Part shown: in pieces, positions 30,420 to 39,645 of the stretch
Layout: every line of letters starts with the position of its first letter
Position numbering within the stretch: the stretch's first letter is position 1
Assembly (NCBI RefSeq): GCF_036226365.1
Contig: NZ_CP108462.1
Location: forward strand, 4,276,501-4,340,500
Source of the DNA: Streptomyces sp. NBC_01262
GTDB lineage: Bacteria; Actinomycetota; Actinomycetes; Streptomycetales; Streptomycetaceae
Length of the DNA stretch: 64,000 nt
Direction of reading: 5' to 3'
Made by a program: the position numbers and the translations under genes
The notes under the pieces: generated by a model
Seen by the model: the letters and a program-made list of their open reading frames with translations, nothing else
Told to the model about the DNA's origin: nothing
The model's database searches: none

Positions 30420-32693
30420 GTGCAAGCCTTATCCCCCCACACCACCCGCACGCCCCGCACCCCCCACACCCCCCACACCCCTCGCCGCACCGCGGCCGCC
30501 GCCCTGCTCGCACTCTCCGCACTGCTGCTCGCCACCGGCGCGCAGACGGGGACCGCCGACGCACAGCCCGGCAGGACCATCGCCAAGCCGAGGGCCGGCG
30601 CGGCCCAGGTGACGCTGACCCCCGCCAAGCGTGCCGCTCTCCTCCAGCAGGCCTCGGACTCCCTGGCCGCCACCGCCGACACCCTGAAGCTCGGGGACGA
30701 CGAGAAGCTGATCGTCAAGGACGTCACCAAGGACGCCGACGGCACCGTCCACACCCGCTACGCCCGCTCACTGTCCGGACTTCCGGTCCTGGGCGGCGAT
30801 CTGGTCGTCCACCTGCACCCCGGCGGCACGCAGACCGTCACCTGGGCCACCGTCGCCCCGCTGACCGTGCCCACCACGCAGGCCACGGCGAAGGCCCCGG
30901 CCGCCCCCAAGGACACCAGGGCCAAGGGCGCCCCCCGCCTGGTCGTCTGGGCCGCGACCGGCCGGCCGACGCTGGCCTGGGAGTCGGTGGCCACGGGCGC
31001 CCAGCCCGACGGCACCCCCAGCGAGCTGCACATCATCACCGACGCCCGTACCGGCAAGAAGCTGTCCCAGTTCGACGCCGTCGAGACCGGCACCGGCAAC
31101 AGCCAGTACAGCGGCACCGTCACCATCGGCTCCACCCTGTCCGGCAGCGCGTACGAGCTGACCGACGCCACCCGCGGCGGCCACAAGACGTACGACCTCA
31201 ACCAGGGCTCCTCCGGCACCGGCACCCTCTACACCGACGCGGACGACACCTGGGGCAACGGCACCACGAGCGACCGCCAGACCGCCGGCGTCGACGCCGC
31301 CTACGGCGCCCAGGAGACCTGGGACTTCTACCAGGACACCTTCGGCCGCAACGGCATACGCAACGACGGAGTCGGCGCCTACTCCCGCGTCCACTACGGC
31401 AGTTCGTACGTCAACGCCTTCTGGTCCGACTCCTGCTTCTGCATGACGTACGGAGACGGCTCCGGCAACGCCAAGCCGCTCACCGCCCTCGACGTCGCCG
31501 CCCACGAGATGACCCACGGCGTGACCGCCGCCACCGCCGCCCTCAACTACAGCGGCGAGTCCGGCGGCCTGAACGAGGCGACCAGCGACATCATGGCCGC
31601 CGCCGTCGAGTTCTACGCGAACAACCCCAAGGACGTCCCCGACTACACCGTCGGCGAGCTCATCGACATCAACGGCAACGGCACCCCGCTGCGCTACATG
31701 GACAAGCCCTCCAAGGACGGCGCCTCCCGCGACTACTGGTCCTCCAGCCTCGGCAGCGTCGACGTCCACTACTCCTCCGGCCCGGCCAACCACTTCTTCT
31801 ACCTGCTCTCCGAGGGCAGCGGCGCCAAGACCATCAACGGCGTCTCCTACGACAGCCCCACCTACGACGGCCTGCCCGTCCCCGGCATCGGCATCGGCAA
31901 CGCCGCCAAGATCTGGTACCGGGCGCTGACCACCTACATGACCTCGACGACCAAGTACGCGGGCGCGCGCACCGCCACGCTCCAGGCCGCCGCCGACCTC
32001 TTCGGCGCCGACAGCGCCACCTACGAGACCGTCGCCAACACCTGGGCCGCCATCAACGTCGGCAGCCGCATCGTCCACGGCACCTCGGTCACCAACCCCG
32101 GCGCCCAGGCCGGCGTCACCGAACTGGCCGCGAGCCTGCAGATCCAGGCCACCACCACCAACACCGGCTCCGCCCTCACCTACGCCGCCACCGGCCTCCC
32201 CGACGGCCTGTCCATCGACCCCGACACCGGCCTGATCTCCGGCACCCCGACCACCGCCGGCTCCTTCACCGTCAGCGTCACGGTGACCGACGCCACCGGC
32301 AGCGCCGCCACCATCTCCTTCACCTGGCTCGTCAACGCCACCGGCGCCTCCGTCTGGGAGAACCCGGGCGACGTCGACATCCCCGACGCGGGCGCCGCCG
32401 TCGAGTCCCCGATCACCGTCGCGGGCCGGGACGGCAACGCGCCGAGCACCCTCCAGGTGTACGTCAAGATCGTCCACACCTACCGCGGCGACCTGGTCAT
32501 CGACCTCGTCGCCCCGGACGGCACCGCCTACCGGCTGAAGTCCTCCACCAGCGCCGACGGGACGGACAACGTCGACACGACGTACACGGTCGACGCGTCC
32601 AGCGAGACCGCGAACGGCACCTGGAAGCTGCGCGTCCAGGACGTCCTCAGCCTGGACTCCGGCTACATCGACACCTGGAAGCTGACCTTCTGA
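30420..32693 (+). CDS. Secreted M4 (thermolysin-like) metalloprotease
   Basis: 757 residues, exported and probably self-processed. The signal peptide is after a Pro/Thr-rich start (about residues 22-45, AAAALLALSALLLATGA). An FTP/PepSY-like propeptide follows (about 60-215). The M4 domain covers about 225-535: zinc motif HEMTHGVT (about 361), NEATSDIMAA with the third ligand Glu, and the C-terminal catalytic His in SSGPANHFFYLLSEG. An Ig-like putative domain (about 555-640) and a P/proprotein-convertase domain (about 650-757, ENPGDVDIPDAGAAVESPIT; GDLVIDLVAPDGT) end the protein. GTG start with AAGGAG 7 nt upstream. Extracellular protein digestion is its likely role. Confidence 0.92.
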   Translation: MQALSPHTTRTPRTPHTPHTPRRTAAAALLALSALLLATGAQTGTADAQPGRTIAKPRAGAAQVTLTPAKRAALLQQASDSLAATADTLKLGDDEKLIVKDVTKDADGTVHTRYARSLSGLPVLGGDLVVHLHPGGTQTVTWATVAPLTVPTTQATAKAPAAPKDTRAKGAPRLVVWAATGRPTLAWESVATGAQPDGTPSELHIITDARTGKKLSQFDAVETGTGNSQYSGTVTIGSTLSGSAYELTDATRGGHKTYDLNQGSSGTGTLYTDADDTWGNGTTSDRQTAGVDAAYGAQETWDFYQDTFGRNGIRNDGVGAYSRVHYGSSYVNAFWSDSCFCMTYGDGSGNAKPLTALDVAAHEMTHGVTAATAALNYSGESGGLNEATSDIMAAAVEFYANNPKDVPDYTVGELIDINGNGTPLRYMDKPSKDGASRDYWSSSLGSVDVHYSSGPANHFFYLLSEGSGAKTINGVSYDSPTYDGLPVPGIGIGNAAKIWYRALTTYMTSTTKYAGARTATLQAAADLFGADSATYETVANTWAAINVGSRIVHGTSVTNPGAQAGVTELAASLQIQATTTNTGSALTYAATGLPDGLSIDPDTGLISGTPTTAGSFTVSVTVTDATGSAATISFTWLVNATGASVWENPGDVDIPDAGAAVESPITVAGRDGNAPSTLQVYVKIVHTYRGDLVIDLVAPDGTAYRLKSSTSADGTDNVDTTYTVDASSETANGTWKLRVQDVLSLDSGYIDTWKLTF

Positions 32694-32760
32694 CCTACCC
32701 GCCCCGTGCGGTACCAAGCGCCGTCGGACCGGCGTCAAAGCCTGACCGCTCAAACGTTCG

Positions 32761-32799
32761 ACGGCCGCTGTACGGGCGCGACGCCCGTACAGCGGCCGT
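32761..32799. terminator. Hairpin terminator after M4 protease
   Basis: An 18-bp perfect stem (32761-32778 with 32782-32799) and a 3-base loop lie 68 bases downstream of the protease stop. Confidence 0.85.
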
Positions 32800-32906
32800 T
32801 GGCGATAGCGGCCTCGCGAGACCGCACTCCACTGCATAATGGCCAGAATCTGACGGACCATGTGCATTATGGACTGGTTCGATGTCACGCTTGAAAGGGC
32901 GCTTCC

Positions 32907-33590
32907 GTGACCAACGGGACCAGCGGGACCGATTACGAGGGCATAGAGCCGCCCGACCGCAGCGGTCAGGCCGAGGCCTTCGACGTCATCGGCGACCGCT
33001 ACGACGAGGCCTTCCCGCACAAGGAAGGCCAGGTCTCCGCCGGTGAATGGCTGATCGGGACGCTGCCGGCCGGATCCCGTGTCCTGGACCTGGGCTGCGG
33101 CACCGGGCTGCCGACCGCCCTCCAGCTCGCGGACGCCGGGTTTCAGGTCACCGGCGTCGATCTGTCCGGCGGTATGGTGGAACTCGCCAGGAAGAACGTC
33201 CCCGCCGCGACTTTTCGCCAGTTGGACATCGCGGACCTGCGGCCCGGCGGCCCGGCAGATCTGGGCCGGTTCGACGCGGTCGCGGCCTTCTTCGCCCTGC
33301 TGATGCTTCCCCGAGCCGAGATCCCCGTTGCCCTGCGGACGATCCACAGTCTGCTCTCCCCCGGCGGCCTGTTCATCCTGTCGATGGTCGAGGCCGACGT
33401 GGACGACTTCGCGATCCCGTTCCTGGGCAACACCATCCGGGTGTCCGGCTATCTACGGGACGACCTGCACAAGATCATCGACGAGGGGGGCTTCGACATC
33501 GTCAAGGAGTCCTCGTACACCTACGCCCCGGAGGTCACCGACGTGCCGCCCGAGGAGCAGCTCTTCTTCTGCTGCAGGCGACGCGACTGA
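32907..33590 (+). CDS. Class I SAM-dependent methyltransferase
   Basis: A 227-residue methyltransferase. Motif I is VLDLGCGTGLPTALQLADAG (about residues 59-78), followed by the acidic end of strand 2 in VTGVDLSGGMVELARKN, and a later strand FDAVAAFFALLMLPRAE. The substrate cannot be predicted. The GTG start has GAAAGGG 8 nt upstream. It is 31 bases before the phosphatase gene on the same strand and may be co-transcribed with it. Confidence 0.9.
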   Translation: MTNGTSGTDYEGIEPPDRSGQAEAFDVIGDRYDEAFPHKEGQVSAGEWLIGTLPAGSRVLDLGCGTGLPTALQLADAGFQVTGVDLSGGMVELARKNVPAATFRQLDIADLRPGGPADLGRFDAVAAFFALLMLPRAEIPVALRTIHSLLSPGGLFILSMVEADVDDFAIPFLGNTIRVSGYLRDDLHKIIDEGGFDIVKESSYTYAPEVTDVPPEEQLFFCCRRRD

Positions 33591-33621
33591 CTCGGCCCAT
33601 CCCACGGACGGAACGGAACGC

Positions 33622-35472
33622 GTGACAGAGCACCGCACCCCCCATGAAGGCCCCGCCGGGCCGCCCGGCGCAGGCCTGGGCTGGGTGGGGCGGACCGCCC
33701 CGGAGGCCCCCGTGGCCCGGGAGGGCGCCTGGACACCCCAGCCGCTCCCTCAGCGCGTCTACGACCCGCCCCCGCCCGACGGAGAGGACGGGGAGCATCC
33801 GGAGCACGCCCGCAGCGGGGGCGAGGCGGCGCCCGACGCCGGGCCGCAGACCGACCGGCTCCGGTATCTCGATGTGGCGACCCGGCGGATCGCCCGCGGC
33901 ATGGACCCCGACGAGACGCTCAAGGAACTGCGCCGGGCGGCCGTCCCCGCCTTCGCCGACGCGATATTCGTCCATCTGCACGATCCGCTCACGGTCGGCG
34001 ACGAGAAGACGGCCACGCCCATCGTTCTGCGACTGCACAACAGCGGCCCCGCGCCGCAGGCCACGCATCCGGCCCTCGTCCACCGGCTCGCCGAACTGCT
34101 GGCGGCCGGGCGCCCGGTTTTCGGCGACGTACCGGGCATCGCCCCCGCCGTGGGCGAACTACTCGGCCCGGCAGCCATGACCCCCGGGGCACTGCCGCCC
34201 GGCCGGCGGCTGATCATCGCCCCGCTGCGCGGCCGCCACCGCATGATGGGCACCGTGGTGCTGCTGCGCCGGCCCGACCAGCCCGTCTTCAACGGTGACG
34301 ACCTGCTCGTCGCCTCCCAGCTCGCGACCCACACCGCGCTCGGCCTCCACAAGTCGGTGATGTACGAGCGCGAGGCCTCCGTCGCCGACGCCCTGCAGCG
34401 CGCCATGCTCCCGTCCTCGCTCCCGGAGCCCACCGGCGTACGCCTGGCCAGCCGCTATCTGCCCGCCGCCGAGACCGCCCAGGTCGGCGGCGACTGGTAC
34501 GACGCGATCCCGCTGCCCGGCAGCCGCGTCGCGCTCATCGTCGGCGATGTCATGGGCCACTCCATGACCTCCGCGGCGATCATGGGCCAGCTCCGCACCA
34601 TCGTCCAGACCCTCGCCGGGCTCGACCTGCCCCCCGACGAGGTCCTGCACCACCTCGACGAGCAGGCCCAGCGCCTCGGCAGCGAGCACATGGCCACCTG
34701 CCTCTACGCCGTCTACGACCCGATATCCCACCGCCTGCTCATGGCCAACGCCGGCCACCCGCCCCCCGTGCTCCTGCACCCGGACGGCCGCGCCGAGGTG
34801 CTCCGGATCCCGCCGGGCGCACCGATCGGCGTCGGCGACGTCGCCTTCGAGTCCGTGGAGATGTCCGCCCCCAACGGCGCCACCCTGCTGCTCTACACCG
34901 ACGGCCTCGTCGAGACCCGCGGCACCGACGTCTGGACCGGCGTGGACCTGCTCCGCGCCCGCCTGGATGCCGCGGCCCACGGAAGCGTCCCCCCGCCGCT
35001 GGAAGCCCTCTGCGACCAGGTCCTCGACACCGTCGGCCCGGGCGACCGCGACGACGACATCGCCCTGCTCACCGCCCGCTTCGACGGCTTCCCCCCGGAC
35101 AGCGTCGGCTACTGGCTCCTCGGCCCCCACCCCCAGACCGCCGGACGCGCCCGCAAGCTCACCCGCCGCGCCCTGCGCCGCTGGGGCCTGGACTCCATGA
35201 TCGACTCCACCGAACTCATGGTCAGCGAGGTCGTCACCAACGCCGTACGCTTCGCCTCCCGCCCCATCGCGCTGCGGCTGCTCCGCACCGACGTACTCCG
35301 CTGCGAAGTCGCCGACGACTCCCCCCAAGTCCCCAGAATGCGCCGCGCCGCCCCCGCCGACGAGGGCGGCCGGGGCCTCTTCCTCGTCAACGAGCTCTCC
35401 CGCAGCTGGGGCGCACGGCGGCTGAGCACGGGCAAGGTCGTCTGGTTCGAACAGAAGATCCCCGACCAGTGA
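33622..35472 (+). CDS. GAF-SpoIIE phosphatase-HATPase regulator
   Basis: 616 residues. An N-terminal low-complexity Pro-rich stretch (1-80) is followed by a GAF domain (about 90-240, RIARGMDPDETLKELRRAAV; PLRGRHRMMGTVVLL), a PP2C/SpoIIE phosphatase (about 265-480; QVGGDWYDAIPLPG, IVGDVMGHSMTSAAIM, metal Asp near GDRDDDIALL) and an HATPase_c domain (about 500-610; VSEVVTNAVRFA N-box, EGGRGLFLVNELS G2-box). Such proteins can both dephosphorylate anti-anti-sigma factors and act as anti-sigma kinases, so this is a one-protein partner-switching module. The GTG start at 33622 is chosen because further upstream the frame enters the methyltransferase. Its regulated sigma factor is not adjacent. Confidence 0.9.
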   Translation: MTEHRTPHEGPAGPPGAGLGWVGRTAPEAPVAREGAWTPQPLPQRVYDPPPPDGEDGEHPEHARSGGEAAPDAGPQTDRLRYLDVATRRIARGMDPDETLKELRRAAVPAFADAIFVHLHDPLTVGDEKTATPIVLRLHNSGPAPQATHPALVHRLAELLAAGRPVFGDVPGIAPAVGELLGPAAMTPGALPPGRRLIIAPLRGRHRMMGTVVLLRRPDQPVFNGDDLLVASQLATHTALGLHKSVMYEREASVADALQRAMLPSSLPEPTGVRLASRYLPAAETAQVGGDWYDAIPLPGSRVALIVGDVMGHSMTSAAIMGQLRTIVQTLAGLDLPPDEVLHHLDEQAQRLGSEHMATCLYAVYDPISHRLLMANAGHPPPVLLHPDGRAEVLRIPPGAPIGVGDVAFESVEMSAPNGATLLLYTDGLVETRGTDVWTGVDLLRARLDAAAHGSVPPPLEALCDQVLDTVGPGDRDDDIALLTARFDGFPPDSVGYWLLGPHPQTAGRARKLTRRALRRWGLDSMIDSTELMVSEVVTNAVRFASRPIALRLLRTDVLRCEVADDSPQVPRMRRAAPADEGGRGLFLVNELSRSWGARRLSTGKVVWFEQKIPDQ

Positions 35473-35485
35473 CCGTCGGCAGCAG

Positions 35486-36142
35486 ATGAAACTGCCGGTC
35501 ATCATCCACCAGGCCCGCCTGGGAGCCGACGAGTTCAGAGTCATCCGACCGGCCCGGCCCCTGAGTCATGCCGTACTCATCGATCACGACCGCCACCTGG
35601 ACGCCTACCTCGACCAGGACTCCGCCCGCCGAATCGCCGGACTGTGGATGCTCGCCGCACGCTCGCCCCGCTCACTGATCCACCTGCCGATACGGGCGAA
35701 CCGCCCCCCGGCCCGTAAAGCGCCGGCCATCGACGGCTGCCGGCTCGACCTCGTGCTGTTGCACCATTCGCTGCAGTTCGCCCCCTCCCGATGGAAGCAG
35801 GTGCGCAGTCACCTCGGCCCCGGCAGACCGCACACCGCGGACCTGCCCGCCGCAGATCCCGCCGACGGTCCCGCGATCGACTACGCATCACGTCACCACC
35901 AGGAGAACCGCGACCTCTTTCACCAGCACCTTCATGCCGAAACCCTGTTCATGACCGGCAGCGCGAAGGTGTTTCGCGAGACCGCCCGGCACTTCCTCGA
36001 CATCGCCCGCCACGGACCGGCCCACGTTCCGGGCCACCCCAACGATTCGCACTTCTGCACCGAGTTCCACTGGAACGACGGCACCCTCGGCGACGCCGCC
36101 CGCGGGATCCACATCGAGTACTGCGAGCAGTGGAACTCATGA
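35486..36142 (+). CDS. Hypothetical protein, unknown
   Basis: A 218-residue soluble protein starting 13 bases after the phosphatase, on the same strand. It is His-rich and Arg-rich; notable segments are LDLVLLHHSLQFAPSRWKQV, YASRHHQENRDLFHQHLHAE and CTEFHWNDGT. There is no signal peptide or membrane segment. No conserved domain is recognised. A role as a partner of the phosphatase is possible from position only. Confidence 0.65.
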   Translation: MKLPVIIHQARLGADEFRVIRPARPLSHAVLIDHDRHLDAYLDQDSARRIAGLWMLAARSPRSLIHLPIRANRPPARKAPAIDGCRLDLVLLHHSLQFAPSRWKQVRSHLGPGRPHTADLPAADPADGPAIDYASRHHQENRDLFHQHLHAETLFMTGSAKVFRETARHFLDIARHGPAHVPGHPNDSHFCTEFHWNDGTLGDAARGIHIEYCEQWNS

Positions 36143-36163
36143 TCGGCAGTCGCCGACCGAATC

Positions 36164-36197
36164 CGTCGAAGTAGAGTTAGACGGGATACGTCGAAGT
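36164..36197 (+). promoter_or_regulatory. Direct repeat in the promoter of the ATPase gene
   Basis: CGTCGAAGT occurs twice (36164-36172 and 36189-36197), 25 bases apart, just before the GTG of the ATPase gene at 36218. It could be a regulator binding site or a chance repeat. Confidence 0.3.
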
Positions 36198-36217
36198 CTG
36201 CATGTACAGGAGTTCAC

Positions 36218-37789
36218 GTGACGGAAGAGCTGGCCAAACCCCAGGAGGTCGTCGACCGCGACCGGGAATGGAGACTGCTGACCGACTTCGTCACCGATCC
36301 CTCCCCCTCCATGCGGCTGGGCATCGTGTCCGGGCGCCGGCGGCACGGCAAGTCGTACCTGCTTCGGGCCCTCACCGAAGCAGTCGGCGGCCTCTACATC
36401 ACCGCCGTCCGCGAGGAGGGACGCCTTCCCGCGCTCCAGCGCTTCACCGAGGCGATCGCCACGCACGCCGGTCTGCGACCGGGCACCCTGCAGCTCAGCG
36501 ACTGGCGGCAGGTGCTGAGCAACGCGCTCGACGTCGTCGTCCGGCAGGCCACTGTCACCCCGCTCCTGGTCATCGACGAACTGCCGTATCTGCTCCAGCA
36601 CTCCCCCGAGGTACCCGGCATCATCCAGCAGCTCTACGACGAGCAACAGCACGTCAGCGGCAGTGGACCAGGCACGGGGCCCCGGCTCGTCCTCTGCGGG
36701 TCGGCCATGAGCGTCATGCACGAACTGCTGTCCGGCACAAACCCGCTGCGCGGCCGGGCCGTCATCGACCTCCGGCTCGGCGCCTTCGACTACCGCGCCA
36801 GCCGCGACTTCTGGGCCATCGAAGATCCCCTTACCGCCCTGCACGTCCACGCCGTTCTCGGTGGCGCCCCCGGCTACCAGCCCATCGCCGCCCGCCCCTC
36901 GCCGGGTGACGACTTCGACCGCTGGCTCACCGGCACTGTCCTCGACCCAGGACGGGCGGTCTACTCACGCACCGAGACCGAGTACCTGCTGCGCGAGGAT
37001 CCGCGGATAACGCAGCACACCCTCTATTACGACATCCTCACCGCGATCGCCCAGGGCGCCACCACCCCCACCAAGATCGGAGCCGCCCTCGGCCGGCAGC
37101 GCAATGCCGTAGCCCACCCGCTCGACGTCCTGGAATCCACCGGCTACATCCAGCGCGAGCAGGACATCCTCCGGCCCCGCCACCCCGTCATCACCCTCAC
37201 CGACCCCATCATCCGCTTCAACCAGCTGATCACCCTCCCCCAAGCCGACGCGGTCGAGCAGGGGTTCGCCGAGCAGGCCTGGCAAGCCTCCACCCCCACC
37301 TTCAACTCCAAAATCCTCGGCCCCCACTTCGAAGACCTCGCCCGCGCCTGGACGCGCCGCTACGCCCACGCCGTCCTCCCCGGCGGCCTCCCCGGACCGG
37401 TCGGCACCACGGAAGTCCCCGACCCCGCAGCCCGCACCAAACACGAGGTGGACGTCCTCGCCCTCGCCTCCGGTGAGCGCCCCCAGGCGCCCCGCGCCCG
37501 CATCGCCCTCCTCGGCGAAGCCAAGGCCACCGCCGCCCGCCGTGGCACCGGCGACCTCCAACGCCTGGAACACATCCGTGCCCTGCTCACCGACCAGGGC
37601 TACGACACCTCCGGCACCACCCTCGCCCTCTTCTCCCTCCACGGCTTCTATCCGGATCTCGTACAGCTCGCCGCCCACCGGGACGACCTTCTCCTGATCG
37701 ACCTGCCCGCTCTCTACGGCACCGGCCCCGTACACGGCGCCGCTACATCGGCCGCCCCGAATGGATCAGCTCTCCGGTCGAACCGCTGA
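36218..37789 (+). CDS. Archaeal-type ATPase with DUF234-like C-terminus
   Basis: 523 residues. An AAA ATPase of the archaeal-ATPase/ArsA-like DUF234 group: Walker A is GRRRHGKSYLL (about residues 36-46); Walker B is LLVIDELPYLL (about 115). A winged-helix segment follows (about 275-330; PTKIGAALGRQRNAVAHPLD). The C-terminal part has the DUF234 pattern LGPHFEDLARAWTRRYA and the PD-(D/E)xK-like end HEVDVLALASGE, then LLGEAKATA. In archaea and some bacteria this family is linked to mobile-element or defence functions, with a possible nuclease C-terminus. GTG start with AGGAG upstream. Confidence 0.85.
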   Translation: MTEELAKPQEVVDRDREWRLLTDFVTDPSPSMRLGIVSGRRRHGKSYLLRALTEAVGGLYITAVREEGRLPALQRFTEAIATHAGLRPGTLQLSDWRQVLSNALDVVVRQATVTPLLVIDELPYLLQHSPEVPGIIQQLYDEQQHVSGSGPGTGPRLVLCGSAMSVMHELLSGTNPLRGRAVIDLRLGAFDYRASRDFWAIEDPLTALHVHAVLGGAPGYQPIAARPSPGDDFDRWLTGTVLDPGRAVYSRTETEYLLREDPRITQHTLYYDILTAIAQGATTPTKIGAALGRQRNAVAHPLDVLESTGYIQREQDILRPRHPVITLTDPIIRFNQLITLPQADAVEQGFAEQAWQASTPTFNSKILGPHFEDLARAWTRRYAHAVLPGGLPGPVGTTEVPDPAARTKHEVDVLALASGERPQAPRARIALLGEAKATAARRGTGDLQRLEHIRALLTDQGYDTSGTTLALFSLHGFYPDLVQLAAHRDDLLLIDLPALYGTGPVHGAATSAAPNGSALRSNR

Positions 37790-37915
37790 GCCCAAGTCGA
37801 GGTCGGAGTGTGCGCAGTCGGCCAACCAGCACCTTCGCGCGAGGCCGCGCCACCCGGCTCCGAGAGCAGGCCCCGGGGAGGCGTTCGCACGTCTACCCCA
37901 GGGCCCGTCGTCATG

Positions 37916-38164
37916 TCACGGGTGGGAGACGGTGACGCCCCACGTGGCGACCCACTTGCCGTCGCCGAACTGGAGCTTGGCGGTGCACTTGTAGGTGTCG
38001 CCGTCACACGTGATGGACGTCACCGGCACCGGGGCCGCGGCAGCCGGCGCCGCGGCGGCCGGGTCGGAGGGGGCGGGGGCCGCGATGGCCGCCGGGGCGG
38101 CTATCGCCCCGGTGATCAGGGTTGCGGTCAGGAACGCACCGGCGAGCAGTCCGCGAGTGGACAT
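37916..38164 (-). CDS. Small secreted protein
   Basis: 82 residues with a signal peptide (MSTRGLLAGAFLTATLITGA, cleavage near AIAAPA). The mature part is an Ala/Pro-rich spacer and a short Cys-pair strand (ITCDGDTYKCTAKLQFGDGK). The two Cys probably form a disulfide. The ATG at 38164 has GGGAGA upstream. No known family. Confidence 0.7.
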   Translation of the reverse strand: MSTRGLLAGAFLTATLITGAIAAPAAIAAPAPSDPAAAAPAAAAPVPVTSITCDGDTYKCTAKLQFGDGKWVATWGVTVSHP

Positions 38165-38370
38165 GAGTGTCTCCCTCTTATGGTCGAATGATACAAAAGG
38201 GGATGAATACCCCTCGCTCAACGGTAGTGATCATCTGATCGGCCGCCAGGTGGGCTGGGCCGAACGGCCGTCGGCGCGTTGCCGGCGGGCGAGGGTTCTG
38301 CGCACTGGCGAGGACCCACGGAGGCGTGATCGTCTGCGCCTCGGGCCAGCAGCGGGTCCAAAACACAGCC

Positions 38371-38402
38371 GCGGCCCCTCCGGTCGGAACCGGAGGGGCC
38401 GC
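38371..38402. terminator. Hairpin terminator
   Basis: A 13-bp perfect stem (38371-38383 with 38390-38402) and a 6-base loop lie 41 bases before the tRNA-like fragment. It may terminate transcripts of a former tRNA gene on the minus strand. Confidence 0.7.
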
Positions 38403-38442
38403 GTTCACGCAGGACGGCGGTGGCGAGACCAACCGCCTGCGG

Positions 38443-38485
38443 GTAGGCCGTGTGGGACTCGAACCCACAACCAATGGATCAAAAG
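38443..38485 (-). pseudogene. tRNA 3'-half fragment, likely att site
   Basis: On the minus strand this 43-base segment has a tRNA 3' half: an anticodon loop-like TTTTGAT, the T arm GTGGG TTCGAGT CCCAC and an acceptor-like end. The matching 5' half (D arm and acceptor 5' strand) is absent upstream, so it is not a functional tRNA. If the loop is read as written, the anticodon would be UUG (Gln), but a Lys reading is possible. Such fragments are left at one end of elements that integrate into tRNA 3' ends. For this orientation the element would lie to the right, where the NRPS and IS region begins. The rest of the 38165-38733 stretch holds no gene. Confidence 0.6.
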
Positions 38486-38739
38486 CCCCGGCAGAGTCAT
38501 GATCGGCAGTGTGGCGTAGTCCCGGATGGTCCGTTTCCGGATAACGCCGGGAGCTGCCTCTGACGCAAGGTCCGCCTCAGGATGCCCCCTGCTTGCCCGT
38601 CCGCTCACGCATCGCTCACGCATTCGCGCTGGCCCTTGCGTCGGCATTGCTCCGGAAGACGAAGAACCAGCGTTTCGACACGGGAGTATGCTCCCGAGCG
38701 CAGGCGGCGGTGTCTGAGAACCGGGGGCATCAGGTGGCG

Positions 38740-39297
38740 ATGGACGACGGGAAGGACTCGGCGTCTCCCAGTGAGCCGGCGGTGGCTGCCGGGGCGGCCG
38801 GCGGAGGTGTCCCAGCCGTGGCGCCAGCTCAGGAGAAGCACGGGACCATCGTCTTGTCGAGGACCCAGGACGGCTACCGTGATCTGCTTCGCCGCTACGC
38901 GGTGCTCTTCGACGACACCCAGGTGGGTTGGATCAGCCGGGGACAGACGCTGCGCTTCGAAGTGCCTGCGGGAGCCCCCCGACTGCAGCTCAAGATTTCC
39001 TGGTGCTCCAGCGCGCCGCTTACCGCCCTGGTGGAAGCTGGGCAGACGACCTCTTTCCTTTGCGCTCCAGGTGGTGAGGCGTCTGAGGCGCTCACCTCCG
39101 TCACCGCAGGCGCGGGTGACTACATCGCCCTGCGGCCGACACCGGAGCCGATCGCTGTGGCCAGGACTCCGCTGGACGAGGGGACCCGGCTTCGCCTGGC
39201 CACAGCGCTGGGCTTCTTCAGCGGAGGCTTCACGTTCATCGGGGCCTGGATCTGGCACTACACAGGCGTGGCGCGGACAACGTGGTTGTCGGCGTGA
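38740..39297 (+). CDS. Membrane-associated protein with beta-sandwich-like domain
   Basis: 185 residues from the ATG at 38740 (an in-frame GTG lies 6 bases upstream). Residues about 40-115 form a strand-rich region (GTIVLSRTQDGYRDLLRRYA; GWISRGQTLRFEVPAGAPRL), reminiscent of PEGA-like surface domains; one hydrophobic helix (about 158-176, ALGFFSGGFTFIGAWIW) is near the C-terminus. The next short frame begins at GTGA over its stop and encodes a second hydrophobic helix, so the protein may originally have ended with two helices (see the frameshift note in the findings). Confidence 0.55.
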   Translation: MDDGKDSASPSEPAVAAGAAGGGVPAVAPAQEKHGTIVLSRTQDGYRDLLRRYAVLFDDTQVGWISRGQTLRFEVPAGAPRLQLKISWCSSAPLTALVEAGQTTSFLCAPGGEASEALTSVTAGAGDYIALRPTPEPIAVARTPLDEGTRLRLATALGFFSGGFTFIGAWIWHYTGVARTTWLSA

Positions 39298-39398
39298 GCC
39301 TGGCGGTCACCCTTGCCTGCATGCTCGCCTTCCGGTTCAGTCGGCGCAGGAGGGCCGGTCAGCACAGTCACGATGACCCGGCTCAGCCGGCCAACTGA
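39294..39398 (+). CDS. Very small membrane peptide or frameshifted tail
   Basis: 34 residues: SLAVTLACMLAFRF hydrophobic helix, then SRRRRAGQHSHDD. The GTG overlaps the upstream stop (GTGA). In the same frame, the bases before the GTG read ADNVVVGV, continuing smoothly the membrane helix. It is therefore either a coupled micro-protein or the true C-terminus of the preceding gene after a frameshift. Confidence 0.4.
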   Translation: MSLAVTLACMLAFRFSRRRRAGQHSHDDPAQPAN

Positions 39399-39645
39399 AG
39401 CGCTCAACCATGTTGACGAAGGCTCATTACGCCATTGAATAGCATTCAGTGCGATATGGAAGAGTGATGGGATGCCTCTGCCGCCACGTGGAGCCCCGCT
39501 TCTGACAGAGTGAAAACCTCAGGTCGTCCCAACACCTCGTTAAGCCCCGCCCTAACCCTCTGTAGTGCGCTCACACCGCCGACGGAGTACTGCCAGCTGG
39601 TACTCGCCGATACGGTTCAGGTCATTCTACGGAAAGGATCTACTT

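Noticed and set aside
30768..33347. 859-codon minus-strand open frame over the M4 protease
   Set aside because: No domain content; the M4 motifs are intact on the plus strand.
38443..38520. Functional tRNA gene
   Set aside because: Only the 3' half can be folded; no matching D arm or 5' acceptor strand precedes it.
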